Assembly (NCBI RefSeq): GCF_001638985.1
Contig: NW_017265148.1
Span: 248,001-312,000 of the forward strand
Direction: 5' to 3'
Origin: Phycomyces blakesleeanus NRRL 1555(-)
Lineage: Eukaryota; Mucoromycota; Mucoromycetes; Mucorales; Phycomycetaceae
DNA: 64,000 nucleotides
Shown here: positions 24,179 through 35,840 of the stretch, piece by piece
Layout: every line of letters begins with the position of its first letter
Numbering within the stretch: the first letter of the stretch is position 1
Program-made: the position numbers and the translations under genes
The notes under the pieces: model-generated
Told to the model about the DNA's origin: nothing
Database searches by the model: none
What the model saw: only the letters and a program-made list of their open reading frames with translations

Positions 24179-24294
24179 GGGGACAGGGTGTTACACAAGC
24201 TTATAGTGAGTAGTCCGGCAGATAATTAGAGGCGTGACTACTTTTTACTTGTCCGGCAGACATCCATCGTTTCTGTGTGTAACACCCTGTCCCC
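24179..24294. repeat. Palindromic block in the MULE terminal region
   Basis: A perfect 19-nt inverted repeat (GGGGACAGGGTGTTACACA at 24179 and its inverse ending at 24294) encloses 78 bp containing two direct copies of GTCCGGCAGA. The same block exists in MULE2 around 29187-29297, where CACTA element 3 landed in its left arm. It may form a hairpin or serve as a second set of transposase sites. Confidence 0.85.
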
Positions 24295-25152
24295 ATCCAG
24301 TATAATCACTTGTCTTTATTCACTAAGAAAAATCATGCAAAAGTGGAAGAACATTTGTCCGTAACTTTTCATTTTCATTTTTATTTATTTTTAAAAAATT
24401 CATAACTCGTTCAAAAAAATAGATAGAAATATGAGAGTAAGATGGTTGGTTTCGTTGATTTTTTTTGCATAAAGTGAGTATTTGTTTGTTTTGTAATATT
24501 TTTTGAATCACGTTTAATGAGTGAATTACAAAAGTTCTGTACATTTCATTTGTGAAAGATTGAACAAAAAAACAACAATTTGAAAATATTAGTAAAAATC
24601 ACTTGCAAATGCTTTATATCAATAGAAAATAGTAAAAAATTGTTTCAGTAAAAGTTTTAGACCATATTATTATGTAGAAAATGTATTTATTAGCAAAAAC
24701 AATCTATCTTGAATGGTTAAAAACGTGAAAAAAAGTGTATATTTTGCTTGTTTATTCAACCAAAACATAATAAATTAACTTCAAATTTTGGATGTAGAGA
24801 TGTACGTATTTTTTCAGCAATACGGCAAAATATCCAAGCTTTAGCGTTCGAATTAAGACAGAAATCTATCAAAAGCTATGCGTCGTTTCTGTTTTACATC
24901 TTTTATGGTAAAATTCACGTCTGTGATTGGATGAAGATCTTAATCAGATTGCTTATAAATGCACAGACTTTGTACTCCAAAAAATAAAAGCCAATTATAT
25001 AGTCTTCCAATTAGTTGGATGCCAATAATATTCGTATCTGGGTTTTACATGTAACATTAAAATTAAAGACAGACTGGGTGCAATTGTGTTTGTTAAAAAA
25101 TTAAAGAAAAAAATAGGAGTAAAGTATATTAAAAGATAGAAAGATAGATAAG

Positions 25153-28100
25153 TTATATATGTGTGAGGTCAATAATATCGGAAGAATTTACGGGAGAATT
25201 TGTAGGAGATTTAGTGGCAGTAGTAGTAATTGTAGTAGTTGTAGTAGTGGAGGGTAAAAGATAAGACTTGTTCTTTGGGAACTGACCCCAATGATTCCAA
25301 CTTGTGGAAAAGCAGTCAATGATACTCCCTCTACGGATAGCATCAAAATACAGCGCATTTACCTTAGGCCAGGACCGATGTACATGAGGCTTCACTTTAA
25401 TTGTTGTCCAGTGGCACCCATGTACATGGTGCAAGACCATCGGCAATGGCTTTCTTTTGAGAGGCTTCCGATCATGGAGGGGAAGGAAAGTTACAGGCAA
25501 GACGCTCCGATCGTCCGAGTACACACAAACAGGCTCGTTATAGGTGTCAGCTATTATCTGAGCACAGTCTGGTGCAGAGAACCACATAGAGGAAGGGCAA
25601 GATGGGATATTTTCCCCAAGAGCAGGGTCAATCTCGGAGCCAAAGGCAATGACCTCTGTCACTTCAGCAACATCCATGCCAAAGTTGTGCTCGTAAAGTT
25701 TACCGTGGGTTGCCATCGTGGCCAACATCTTCTTCACCAAAGGAAACTGATCCTCTCCACCCTCTTTCAGGTGTGCAAATACACGGAAACCGCACCAACC
25801 ATCGGACTTGGGGTTAAACGTCAACGAAATGGCGGCTTGGTCGATTTGAGCAGGCAGAGCAAAGTCATGCACATTTTTGTTTTGTTTTTTTGGACTAGGC
25901 AAATCGTACCAGTAGTCGTCTTGGAGATGTTTAGGTCTTTTAATTCCAGAGGAATATTTTTCAGCTAAGAAGAAACAAAAAACAATGTAACATTTAGCAT
26001 TTAATTTTAGTAAAATATCTTATCGGTTACCTTCTTCGAGAGGCTCTTGCTTTTTAGCGAAATTGGTTGTTTTAGCTATAGAGAAAACATGCAATGTGTG
26101 AGCAAACCATACAAAATATTTTGTGATTCATTTATAAGTTATCAAAAATTACCTTCTTCGAGAGGCTCTTGTTTTTCAGCGAATTGGGTTTCTTTTTTTA
26201 TTTCTTTTATGACTAGAAATAGTAAGCATTAGATATTACATTGTAATTTCACAAAAAAAACAATTATAAATTACTTTTTTTGAGAGGCTCTTCCTCTAAG
26301 AACTCCTTCATCACTTCTTTAAGTCCTTCTTTCAAAATACTTCTGATATCATTCTAAAGAAATAAAGAATAAATATGTATTAGATTGTGAAATCATGTTT
26401 GTGTATGTTGCATGTTTACTTTGTTCTTTTGCACAAGGAGATGTCTGTGCTTGTGACGGACAAAGTCCTTTGGGAGAGCAGTTTTCCTTTTGACGTGCTT
26501 AGGTCTTCCAGGAGCTTTGACCTCACTTGCCAAAGGAAATACAACATTTGGATGGTCAATTATTTCACCAGCATTGTCAACAAGTTCATCAACCATTGCC
26601 ATAAGATTCTGGACTTGTTAATTCCCTTCACACTGACGAAACAATTGTTCAAGCTTTGTTATACATTTCACCCACGGGGCAGGCTTTTCAACGTCGATTT
26701 TCTGTAGAGAAACGTCACATTCCAGTTGCTTCAAACGTTCACCCAAAGAAGAAGACAGAATCCATCTTTCAGGAATGTCTGATAATAGCAACATACGATC
26801 TCTTGGCAGATCATGGCGACAAGGAAGACCAAACACCACTTTTACTCTGCAATTGCAAAGCTCACCAGGTACAACCTCTTCTAGAAGCTCAGCACGGATG
26901 GTGATCAAACCAATTCTGGAGACGTGGTGAATCAATCCACGGAGGCGAGGTTCATGGTATATTCTGGCATCTGTGATAGTTGCCTCATTCAACTCAAGGT
27001 CCTGATAGTCGCCCTCGAACTGGAGAAGATAGGAGCAAATTTGCTCAAATGAAGAGTTCAATGACTGAAGAGCCGAGATTTTTCTTTTCAGAGCATTATG
27101 GCCACTCTCGACACGTTGTGTTGTCACACAGTCAAAATGTTTTAATTGACTAGTGAGGTAGCCAGCCCACTTTTCCTTGCACGGCATCCACTCATCTTCA
27201 AAGTACTTTTCTAGAGTTCTTTTTTCTACAACCTTCGTAGAATCATCATCATTGTCTTCTAGCTGCTCTTTACTTTGGAAATCTTTCCGAGATGACAGCG
27301 ATTTGAAAAGCTCAAGATTTTCATCAAAGACATCGCGTTTATCTCCGAAGATCATTTTGTTGACTAAATGTGTGCACAACTCTTTTTCTTTTCCTGGCTT
27401 CATTGTTTTTTTTTGCCATTTTGGCAATGTTGTTGATCATATGCCAACCACACAGAAGCTTCTTGGCCAAGGGGAACTCGGAATCAAGCGCATTCATCAA
27501 TGCTTTACATTTGTCTGTAACAAATATAGGGGCTTTATCAACCCCCTCCAAAACAATTGCTTTCAGAGACTTCACAAACCAAACATAGCTCTTCTCTGTC
27601 TCATCGGCTACCCATGCAAAGGCCACAGGAAAGCTCTTCAACCTTTCTCCACCTAGGTTACTGACACCCTCTACGCAAACCAATGGCATCTTCGCGCAGT
27701 TTGTCTTGTATGTAGCATCCACAATAAAGACATCGGGGAAACGTCGAGCTCTCTTGATCATTATATCGTTCGTAAAAAATATATGAGTGAGTCTATTTCT
27801 CTCATTAAACTCGTAGAGAACGGAAAATCCCTTTGCTTCCATTGTTCTGATGAGCTCAGTAGCGCCATGGGCAGACTCCTCATCACCACGAGTAGCACTG
27901 TACTTGAGATTGTTGATATCGCTGATCCTCAGCTTTCTCATTCCTGTCACCTTGTCACTTGTTGCCTTCTGAACATCACGGGACTTGGCGTGATTCTCCA
28001 ACATTTTCTTTGCAATAGTGGCATCTTCAGCAGTCAAAAGAGACATTCTTCCTTGGTGAGAAGAAGCCAAATTCTCAGGGGTGACAGGGTGGTTGTGGCA

Positions 28101-28445
28101 ATGTTCGTTTTCCCCATAGGCGGGCAAAGGAAGATATCTTTCGCTCTTCTTCTTATAAGAAAATCTTAAGAGATAGGGGCATCCAGTAAGAGAAGAGTTG
28201 GGCGTCCTCTTTCTTTTCTCATCACTTATATTGCGCTTGTCACGATAAACACCAGCCTTTGAACAAGCAATGTGAAGAATAGGGAATTTTCCGTCCTTAA
28301 TCTTAACGGTGAAGTTATTAGAAAGGGCGTAATCGTTTACGGCTTGAAGAACACTCTGCTTGTCAGGATAACCATTCTCGGGGAATGAGAGAGTTGTTTT
28401 AAGCGAGTACATCTTCTCAATAGGGGTATTGAAGTTGGTGTTCAT
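25153..28445 (-). pseudogene. MULE transposase fused to an OTU cysteine protease, five exons
   Basis: One spliced gene. Exons are 28445-26420, 26353-26275, 26212-26153, 26075-26031 and 25964-25153, with matching phases throughout, giving about 1006 residues. The N-terminus has a FAR1/FLYWCH-like region (ACSKAGVYRDKRN ... HCHNHPVTP). The MULE core follows (IVDATYKTNCAKMPLVCVEG, FVTDKCKALMNAL), then a SWIM-type finger (CNCRVKVVFGLPCRH). A short linker built of small exons leads to an OTU domain with SDGWCGFRVFA (Asp and Cys) and HGCHWTTIK (His). Exons 3 and 4 both encode FA(E/K)KQEPLEE and look duplicated; MULE2 has only one. Damage: an A9 run at 27406-27414 where the frame needs A8, and an in-frame TAA at 26618 where MULE2 has CAA. 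OTU domains linked to MULEs are known from plants; the role is unsettled. Confidence 0.82.
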
Positions 28446-28488
28446 ATTTAATAAAAGAGCACTGTAGTTATATAAGTATTTTTATTGA

Positions 28489-28540
28489 TTCATGTATGCA
28501 ATGTACGCAATGTATGCAATGTATGCAATGTACATAACGT
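28489..28540. repeat. Short tandem repeat upstream of the MULE1 gene
   Basis: About five copies of a unit near TATGCAATG. The same place in MULE2 (33890-33905) has roughly one copy, so the array has expanded in MULE1 or contracted in MULE2. Confidence 0.7.
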
Positions 28541-28659
28541 AAAAAAGGCATCATATCTTGTTATTTGGAAATATTATTTTTTATTCTTACAACTAAATGT
28601 TAATGACTTTAAGAAAGGGGGTGTTTTTATTTTTCCCGGGAAATTGGAATGATCTAAAG

Positions 28660-28757
28660 ATGGGGACAGGGGTGTGCTTATAACGATGGAGCAAGGTGTG
28701 CTTATAAATGATGGGGACAAGGGTGTGCTTATAAAGAATGGGGACAGGGGGTTCTTC
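28660..28757. repeat. Subterminal tandem repeats of MULE1
   Basis: Three to four imperfect units of GATGGGGACAGGGGTGTGCT followed by TATAA. The same array occurs in MULE2 near 34030-34115. They resemble the terminal repeats and are likely transposase contact sites. Confidence 0.75.
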
Positions 28758-29993
28758 AAGACACTTTATAGCCGGGCCTCGGACTCGCAGTCACCTTAAA
28801 TTGTGCGGTGCCGTTACCCCCCGTCCCCATAGCCAAAAACCCCCCGTCCCCTAAGATCGCTGATCAAAAAATAAAACAAAAATAAAAATAAAAACCTATT
28901 TTTATGTGATGCAATATGTATTATTTGACCAATTAGATATTCAACAAATTTAATAAAAAAGGGTTAGTTAAAAGTAATACACAAGTCTAATTGGCTTGAG
29001 GATGCTGAATAGCACTCGATTGAGTTTAACACTATGGAATTCCACAAATCCGATTGGCAAAGAGTAGTAACACTAACATTGTATCACTTTGTTTTTATTG
29101 GCTGAATCCATATCTGCAAGTATGCATTTTTTACATAGTAATCTGCATTGGTGGAATTACAAATGCTGCCATTTCCTACAGTGACAGGGTGTTACATAAG
29201 TTTATAGTGAGTAGTCTGGCAGATAATTAGAGGCGTGACTACTTTTAACTTGTCTGGCAGACATCCATCGTTTCTGTGTGTAACACCCTGTCCCCCAAAA
29301 AACAGTCACCCCTTGTCCCCATCCAGTATAATCACTTGTCTTTATTCACTAAGAAAAATCATGCAAAAGTGGAAGAACATTTATCCATAACTTTTCATTT
29401 TTATTTATTTTTAAAAAATTCATAACTCGTTCAAAAAAATAGATAGAAATATGAGAGTAAGATGGTTGGTTTCGTTGATTTTTTCTGCATAAAGTGAAAA
29501 TTTGTTTGTTTTGTAATATTTTTTGAATTATGTTTAAAGAGTGAATTACAAAAGTTCTGTATATTTCATTTGTGAAAGATTGAACAAAAAAACAACAATT
29601 TGAAAATATTAGTAAAAATCACTTGCAAATGCTTTATATCAATAGAAAATAGTAAAAAAACGTTTCAGTAAAAGTTTTAGACCATATTATTATGTAGAAA
29701 ATGTATTTATTAGCAAAAACAATCTATCTTGAATGGTTAAAAACATGAAAAAAAGTGTATATTTTGCTTGTTTATTTAGCCAAAACATAATCAATTAACT
29801 TCAAATTTTGGACATAAAGATGTATATATTCTTTCAGAAACACGGCAAAATATCCAAGCTTTAGCATTTGAATTAAGACAGAAATCTATCAAAAGCTATG
29901 TGTCGTTTTTGTTTTATATCTTTTATGGTAAAATCCACATCTGTGATTGGATGAAGATCTTAATCAGATTGCTTATAAGTGCACAGACTTTGT

Positions 29994-30537
29994 TGTGGTA
30001 TTTCAGATACGAAACAATAGAAAAATAAGAAATTTGATAATAGAGATGTATAGAAATACTTTGAGACTGTATACCAGTTGTTCTTTATTCATAAATAAAA
30101 AGTGTCCCTTTTTATAAGCAAACATAATCTGCTCTTATCATTACGTCTTAGTTTCTTAAGGCTTTCTTCCTTTACTATATTTGGTTATTAGAGTGTATTT
30201 ACTGCTTAACTAGTGTCGGTGTTACAATTATGACATCAAGTCATAAATTGTACTTCTTTAGCTCTTAGCTATTCTTTTCTCTTTTATACTAGAGCTTTAG
30301 GACTTCCTACTAAATTAGCTCTATATCGATCTGACACAGTTTATCCAGCAGTATGATATAATTATCTTAACAATCTTTAAGATATTATCTACAGTACTAA
30401 CTGCAATAATTATTGGCCTGATTACTTCATCATTTATATATATTTTATACTGACAAGATGATAGCTACTACACTATCCCAATATGAATATGCTCTTATAT
30501 GTGATAAATCCAACATCCAAGTATCTGGATCACCACA
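29994..30537 (-). mobile_element. Solo LTR, family A (544 bp), inserted in MULE2
   Basis: On the + strand it runs from TGTGGTATTTCAG to GGATCACCACA. It is flanked by the 5-bp duplication TTTGT (29989-29993 and 30538-30542). MULE1 has the uninterrupted target at about 24965. Orientation is set by the TATAAAAAGGG and AATAAA signals, which read on the minus strand here and on the plus strand in the copies at 41716 and 48617. Confidence 0.93.
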
Positions 30538-30730
30538 TTTGTACTCCAAAAAATAAAGGCTAATTATATGGTCTTCCAATTAGTTGGATGCCAATAATAT
30601 TCATATCTGGGTTTTACGTTTAACATTAAAATTAAAGACAGACTGGGTGCAATTGTGTTTGTTAAAAAATTAAAGAAAAAATAGGAGTAAAGTATATTAA
30701 AAGATAGAAAGATAGATAAGTTATATATGT

Positions 30731-33700
30731 GTGAGGTCAATAATATCAGAAGAATTTACAGGGGAATTTGTAAGAGAGTTAGTGATAGTAGTGGAAGACA
30801 AAAGATAAGATTTGTTCTTTGGGAACTGACCCCAATGATTTCAACTTGTAGAAAAACAGTCAGGGATACTCCCTCTATGGACAGCATCAAAATATAGCGC
30901 ATTTACCTCAGGCCAGGACAGATGTACATGAGGCTTAACTTTGATTGTTGTCCAGTGGCACCCATGTACATGGTGCAATACCATTGGCAATGGCTTTCTT
31001 TTGAGAAGCTTCCGATCATGAAGGGAAAGGAAAGTTATGGGCAAGATGCTTCTATCATCTGAGTATACACAAACAGGCTCGTTATAGGCGTCAGCTATTA
31101 TTTGAGCACAGTCTGGCACAGAGAACCACATGGAGGAAGAACAGTAAGTGATGTTCTTACCAATGGCTGGGTCAATGTCAGAGCCAAATGCAATGACCTT
31201 TGTTACCTCAGCACTATCCATTCCAAAGTTTTGCTCATAGAGCTCACTGTGGGTAGCCATCATGGCTAACATTTTCTTCTTCACCAAAGGGAACTGATCC
31301 TCTCCACCCTCTTTCAGGTATGCAAATACACAGAAACCGCACCAACCATTGGACTTGGGGTTAAATGTCAACGAAATGGCGGCTTGATCGATTTGATCTG
31401 GCAGAGCAAAGTCGTGTACATTTTTCTTCTGTTTTTTTTGGACTGGGAATATCGTACCAGTAGTCATCTGGGAGGTGGTTAGGTCTTTTAATTCCAGAGA
31501 AATACTTTTCAGCTAAGAAGAAACAAAAAACAATGTAAGATTTAGCATTTACTTTCAGTAAAATATTATATCAATTACCTTCTTTGAGAGGCTCTTGCTT
31601 TTCAGCGAATTGGGTTTCTTTTTTGATATTTTTAATGGCTGGAAATAGTAAACATTAAATATTATATTGTATCTTTATAAAAGTCAATAATACATATTTT
31701 TTAAGAGGTTTCTCCTCTAAAAGTTTCTTCATTACATCTATAATTCCTTCTTTTAAGATTTTTCTAATTTCACTCTAGATAAACAAAACAAAATATGTAT
31801 TAGATTGTATTATTGCATATATGTTATCTCATTACCTTATTTTTTTAGACAAGGAAATGTCTGTGCTTGTGATGGATAAAATCCTTTGGGAAAGCAGTTT
31901 TTCTTTTGACATGCTTAGGTCTTTCAGGAGCTTTTACCTCACTTGACAAAGGAAAGGCAACCTCTGGGTGATCCTTTAAATTACTGGCATTATTTATAAG
32001 ATTGTTCACCTTTGCCATCAGGTTTCAGATTTGTTGTTCTCCTTCACATTATCTAAACAACTGCTCAAGTTGTGCAATTTATTTCATTCACGGAACTTGT
32101 TTCTCAATTGCCACAGTACTTATACTTTCCAATTTTTCTACTTTCTTATTATGGAATGGCAGGGCAGAAGAGAAAACCCATCTTTCAGAAATGTCTGCAA
32201 GTGTGAGGGCCCAATTTTGTGGCAGAGTATGGCGGTAAGAGAGGCCAAACATAGTCTTTACTCTGCAGTAACAAGCTTCACCAATGATAACCTCTTCAAG
32301 AAGTTCAGTGCGAATTGTGAACAATGCTATTCTGGAAACTGAGTAGACCAATCCACAAAGGCGCTCATCAGCAAGGATTCTTGCATTGACCACCAACTTC
32401 TCATCTAGTCTACAATCTTAGTAGTCACCCTCAAATTGCAAGAGATATGAGCATATTTGCTCAAACAAGGAGTCCAAAGACTGGAGAGCTGAGATACTCC
32501 TTTTCAGAACATGATGGCCACTCTCAACATGCTGTGTTATCACACAGTCAAAGTGCTTTAGCTTATTGGTGAGGTAGCCAGCCCACTTCTCTTTGCAGCT
32601 CATCCACTCCTTCTCAAAGTGCTCCTCAAAACTTTTCACTGCACCGTTTTTACCATCTTCAGACAGTTCTTCAGTCTTGAGATCCTCACAAGAAGCCAAC
32701 GATCTGAAAAGTTCTCTTTTCTGCATAAACTTGCCAGCATCGTCTCCAAATATCATGCTGTTAATCAAGTTGGTGCATGTATTCCTGCCTTCGCCTGCCT
32801 TCATAGTCTTCTTTGCCATCTTGGCAGTTATTTATCATGTGCCAACCATAGAGAAGCTTTTTGTTCACAGGGAACTCGGAATCAAGGGCATTCATCAATA
32901 TCTTACACTTGTTTGTAGCAAAGATAGGGCTGTCTTTGATTTCCTCCAACACGATTGATTTCAGCAATCTTGCGAACCAGGCATAGCTTGTCTCTGTCTC
33001 ATCAGAAACCCACGCAAATGCAACAGGAAAGCTCTTCAATCTTTCTCCACCAAGGTTGCTGACACCCTCTACACAAACTAAAGGCATCTTTGTGCAGTTT
33101 GTTTTGTAAGTGGCATCCACAATAAGAACCTCAGGAAAACGACGGGCTCTTTTTATCATCACCTCATTTGTAAAGAAAATGTGTGTGAGGCTTTTTCTCT
33201 CATTGAATTGATAAAGGATGGAAAATCTCTTTGCTTCCATAGTTATTATGAGCCCAGTAGCGTCATGAATTGACGATTCACCACCACGAGAAGAGCTATA
33301 CTTCAGGTTTTTGATATCGCTAATTCTCAGCTTTCTTATTCCTGTGACCTTATCTCTTGTAGCTTTCTGAATATCACGAGTCTTCGCATGGTTTTCTAGC
33401 ATTGTCTTTGCGATAATTGCATCTTCCGAAGTCAGAAGAGACATTCTTTCCTGGTGAGAAGACGCCAAGTTGTTTGGGGTGATGGAGTGGTTATGACAAT
33501 GTTCATTGTCACTGTGGGCAGACAAGTGAAGGTATTTCTGACTCTTATTTTTAAAAGAAAATCTTAATAGGAAGGGGCATCCAGTGAGGGAAGAGTTAGG
33601 GGCCTTCTTTCTTTTATCCTCGCTGATGTTACACTTATCACAATAGGCACCAGCCTTTGAACAAACAAGGTGAAGTGTTGGAAACTTTCCATCCTTAATT

Positions 33701-33843
33701 TTGATGGTAAAGTTGTTAGAAACGGCATACTCGTTTATGGCCTCCAAAATGCTTTGTTTGTTGGGATAACCATTCTCTGGGAATTAGAGGGTTGTTTTAA
33801 CAGAATACATCTTGTCAATGGGGGTAGCAAATTTGGTGTTCAT
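30731..33843 (-). pseudogene. Decayed transposase-OTU gene of MULE2
   Basis: Homologous over its length to the MULE1 gene, with the same exon order but without the duplicated small exon. Readable blocks include the FAR1-like region, IVDATYKTNCTKMPLVCVEG, CYCRVKTMFGLSYRH (SWIM Cys changed to Tyr), SNGWCGFCVFAYL (OTU Asp changed to Asn) and HGCHWTTIKVKPH. Damage includes TAA in the first exon near 33786, loss of two bases near 32830 at the position where MULE1 also breaks, TAG near 32419, TGA near 32033 and TGA near 30839, just after DCFSTS. Not functional. Confidence 0.88.
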
Positions 33844-34269
33844 ATTTAATAAAAGAATACTGTAGTTATATAAGTATTTTTATTGATTCATGTATGCAAT
33901 GTACACAACGTAAAAAAGACATCATATCTCGTTATTTGGAAATATTATTTTTTATTCTTACAACTAAATGTTAATGACTTTAAAAAAAGGGGTGTTTTTA
34001 TTTTTCCTGGGAAATTGAAATGATCTAAAGATGGGGACAGGGGTGTGCTTATAACGATGGAGCAAGGTATGCTTATAAATAATGGAGACAAGAGTGTGCT
34101 TATAAAGGATAGAGACGGGGGGGTTCTTCAAGACAGGTTATAGCCAGGCCTCAGACCAGCAGTCATCTTAAATTGTGTGGTGCAGTTATCCCCCATCCCC
34201 TAAGATTGCTGTTAAGATTTATATATAAACAAGAAAATAATCACTATGGGAAAAAAGGGCGTTTTTTGT

Positions 34270-35539
34270 AATTGTGACTTCATTTTTGGCCTATAATAAT
34301 TAAAAAATCACCAAAAAAATCAAAATGAAACAAAAAATTCCACCACCACAAAAATTGGAAGCCAAATATGGTAGGGTATGGTACCCAAACAATATTATTG
34401 GCCTAGAGAACTTTTCTTTCTATAATTTCTTGAGTTGAATATTTTTTCTTCTAAATAAAAAAGGAAAAAAGGTCTGGTCTTACTTCAAACTTTTTTATCA
34501 CAACAAAAAGCTGTTCAAGTAAGACGAAACATTGAATAAGGAAATGCGGAGGCTATATTGTGTAATGAAAAAATAATTCTGTTAAAATTCAGTAAAGGCA
34601 ACGATTTTCAGCATATAAAACGACTGTCAAAATTTCAAATAAGAAAAAATATATGATTTTTTTGTTTCTTATATTATATTAGTAAAGAATGCCTAGAAAA
34701 GGCAACCTTCTAAGGCACAACTCAACCGAATAAAGATATAAATATATACACATATTTTTTTTAATAAGTTACAACTGTAATTTCAATTATTTGCTATTAG
34801 AACATATCTCTTTAACTTATAAAAATAAGGCAAACTGAGAGAGAATGACTTAGCGTTTTCTTTAAAAACATTTCTACAAGTTGCAATATTGATATTAAAA
34901 GCCAGTAGACCAAAGAGAATTTTTTAAATCGATTTTGAATAAGTGTGAGATTACATCCTTTGCATTGCTTCTTACTCTACTTTAGCAACAAAAGTTTGTT
35001 CATTACATGTGTTTACATATAGTATATTATCTTTTTAGGAAATGTGTCTATATATTCTTGTTTTTGAGGTATACATAATAGAAAAGCAATATTGTACTTT
35101 TTAATGCAGTTATTCATCTTGGGTCTCATTAGCTGACAATTAGCATTTTCATCATCTGATCAAAAAGAGTTGAGGTAATATCTGCACATCTTGTCTACAA
35201 AGTAATTGAATACTAACCATCTTTTATTCATTTTCACTTGTAGAGATTCAAACTTTTATGAGATGCATCTTGGTAAACTCAAAGGTAAGCTTTTATTTAA
35301 CTTATTTTTTAAGCTTGAAATACTCATTCATATTTATATTTTACTAGACTGCTCTTTTATTCCAATATTAAGATAGCTCTTTGATGCTTTTGTCTTCAAG
35401 AATTATAAGGGATATAGAATCTATGACCCTATCTTTAGCTTAGAATAACTAGATTTAATTTATTATATATTTCTGCTCATAAATTATATAGTGTAGCTAT
35501 AGCTTAGCATTTTTTTCTACTTTGAAACAAAAAATAAAA
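34270..35539. other. Internal remnant of CACTA element 4
   Basis: About 1.3 kb of AT-rich sequence between the left terminus and the DIRS insertion. No open frame or domain is recognisable. It may be degraded element coding sequence or filler DNA. Confidence 0.4.
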
Positions 35540-35734
35540 ACCAATTTAGACTGTCTGAGGGGACGAAGTCCCAAGAATGAGGTTTAGGCTTCCTAAGCCA
35601 CACTTTTTATTATTATAACACAAATTAAATTACTACTCTATTATCTTCATCTCTTCCGGCATGCCGAAACAATTTGACTGCCTTAATTCAGAATGTGTGA
35701 GTGTGAGAGAGGAGTGGCGGGTGGGAAACTCATC

Positions 35735-35840
35735 TCATTCTTGAGACTTCGTCCCCTCGGACAACCTAAATTGTCTATCAACCCCTTACGGTGTCTCAGA
35801 CAATCCAGATTGTCTATTGGAGACTTTGTCCCTCAAATGA
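35735..35840. repeat. DIRS internal complementary region
   Basis: One half is the inverse of the left extremity (GACTTCGTCCCCTCGGACAA against 35545-35570). The other half is the inverse of the right extremity (ATTGTCTATCAACCCCTTAC against about 40115-40140). The two halves meet at CTAAATTGTC, as expected if this segment templates closure of a circular DNA intermediate. Confidence 0.8.

Larger units (their letters stand above)
24144..28861 (-). mobile_element. MULE copy 1 (Mutator-like element), nearly complete
   Basis: Terminal repeats begin CGTAAATCTTAGGGGACAGG at the left and, inverted, AGCGATCTTAGGGGACGGGG at the right. The 10-bp target duplication GATCAAAAAA lies at 24134-24143 and 28862-28871, the length typical of Mutator. 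The 4718-bp element holds one gene on the minus strand. Both subterminal regions are built of GGGGACAGGG-type repeats. Inserted in CACTA element 3. Confidence 0.93.
19139..29183 (-). mobile_element. CACTA element 3 (CACTGTAG ends) nested in MULE2
   Basis: It starts CACTGTAGAAAAAAAAGTGC and ends with the inverse of CACTGTAGGAAATGGCAGC. The flanking bases ACA (19136-19138 and 29184-29186) form a 3-bp target duplication, and removing the element restores the MULE terminal sequence. It is about 10.0 kb, of which 4.7 kb is the later insertion MULE1 and 391 bp is a solo LTR. It encodes a decayed tnp2 (minus) and a head-to-head ORF (plus). Confidence 0.85.
19097..34210 (-). mobile_element. MULE copy 2 (Mutator-like), split by nested insertions
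   Basis: The left terminus CGTAAATCTTAGGAAACAGG (19097 on) matches the left terminus of MULE1 at 24144. The right terminus CCCCTAAGATTGCT ends at 34210. The element is interrupted after 19138 by CACTA element 3 and resumes at 29184 in the middle of the sequence GGGGACAGGGTGTTAC, which is continuous in MULE1. A solo LTR (29994-30537) interrupts it again. Its own target duplication is not clear: left flank CTTAATTAAT, right flank GTTAAGATTT. It carries a decayed copy of the transposase-OTU gene. Confidence 0.85.

Noticed and set aside
19087..34220. Target duplication for MULE2
   Set aside because: The flanks CTTAATTAAT and GTTAAGATTT share only a few AT-rich positions. I do not claim a duplication.
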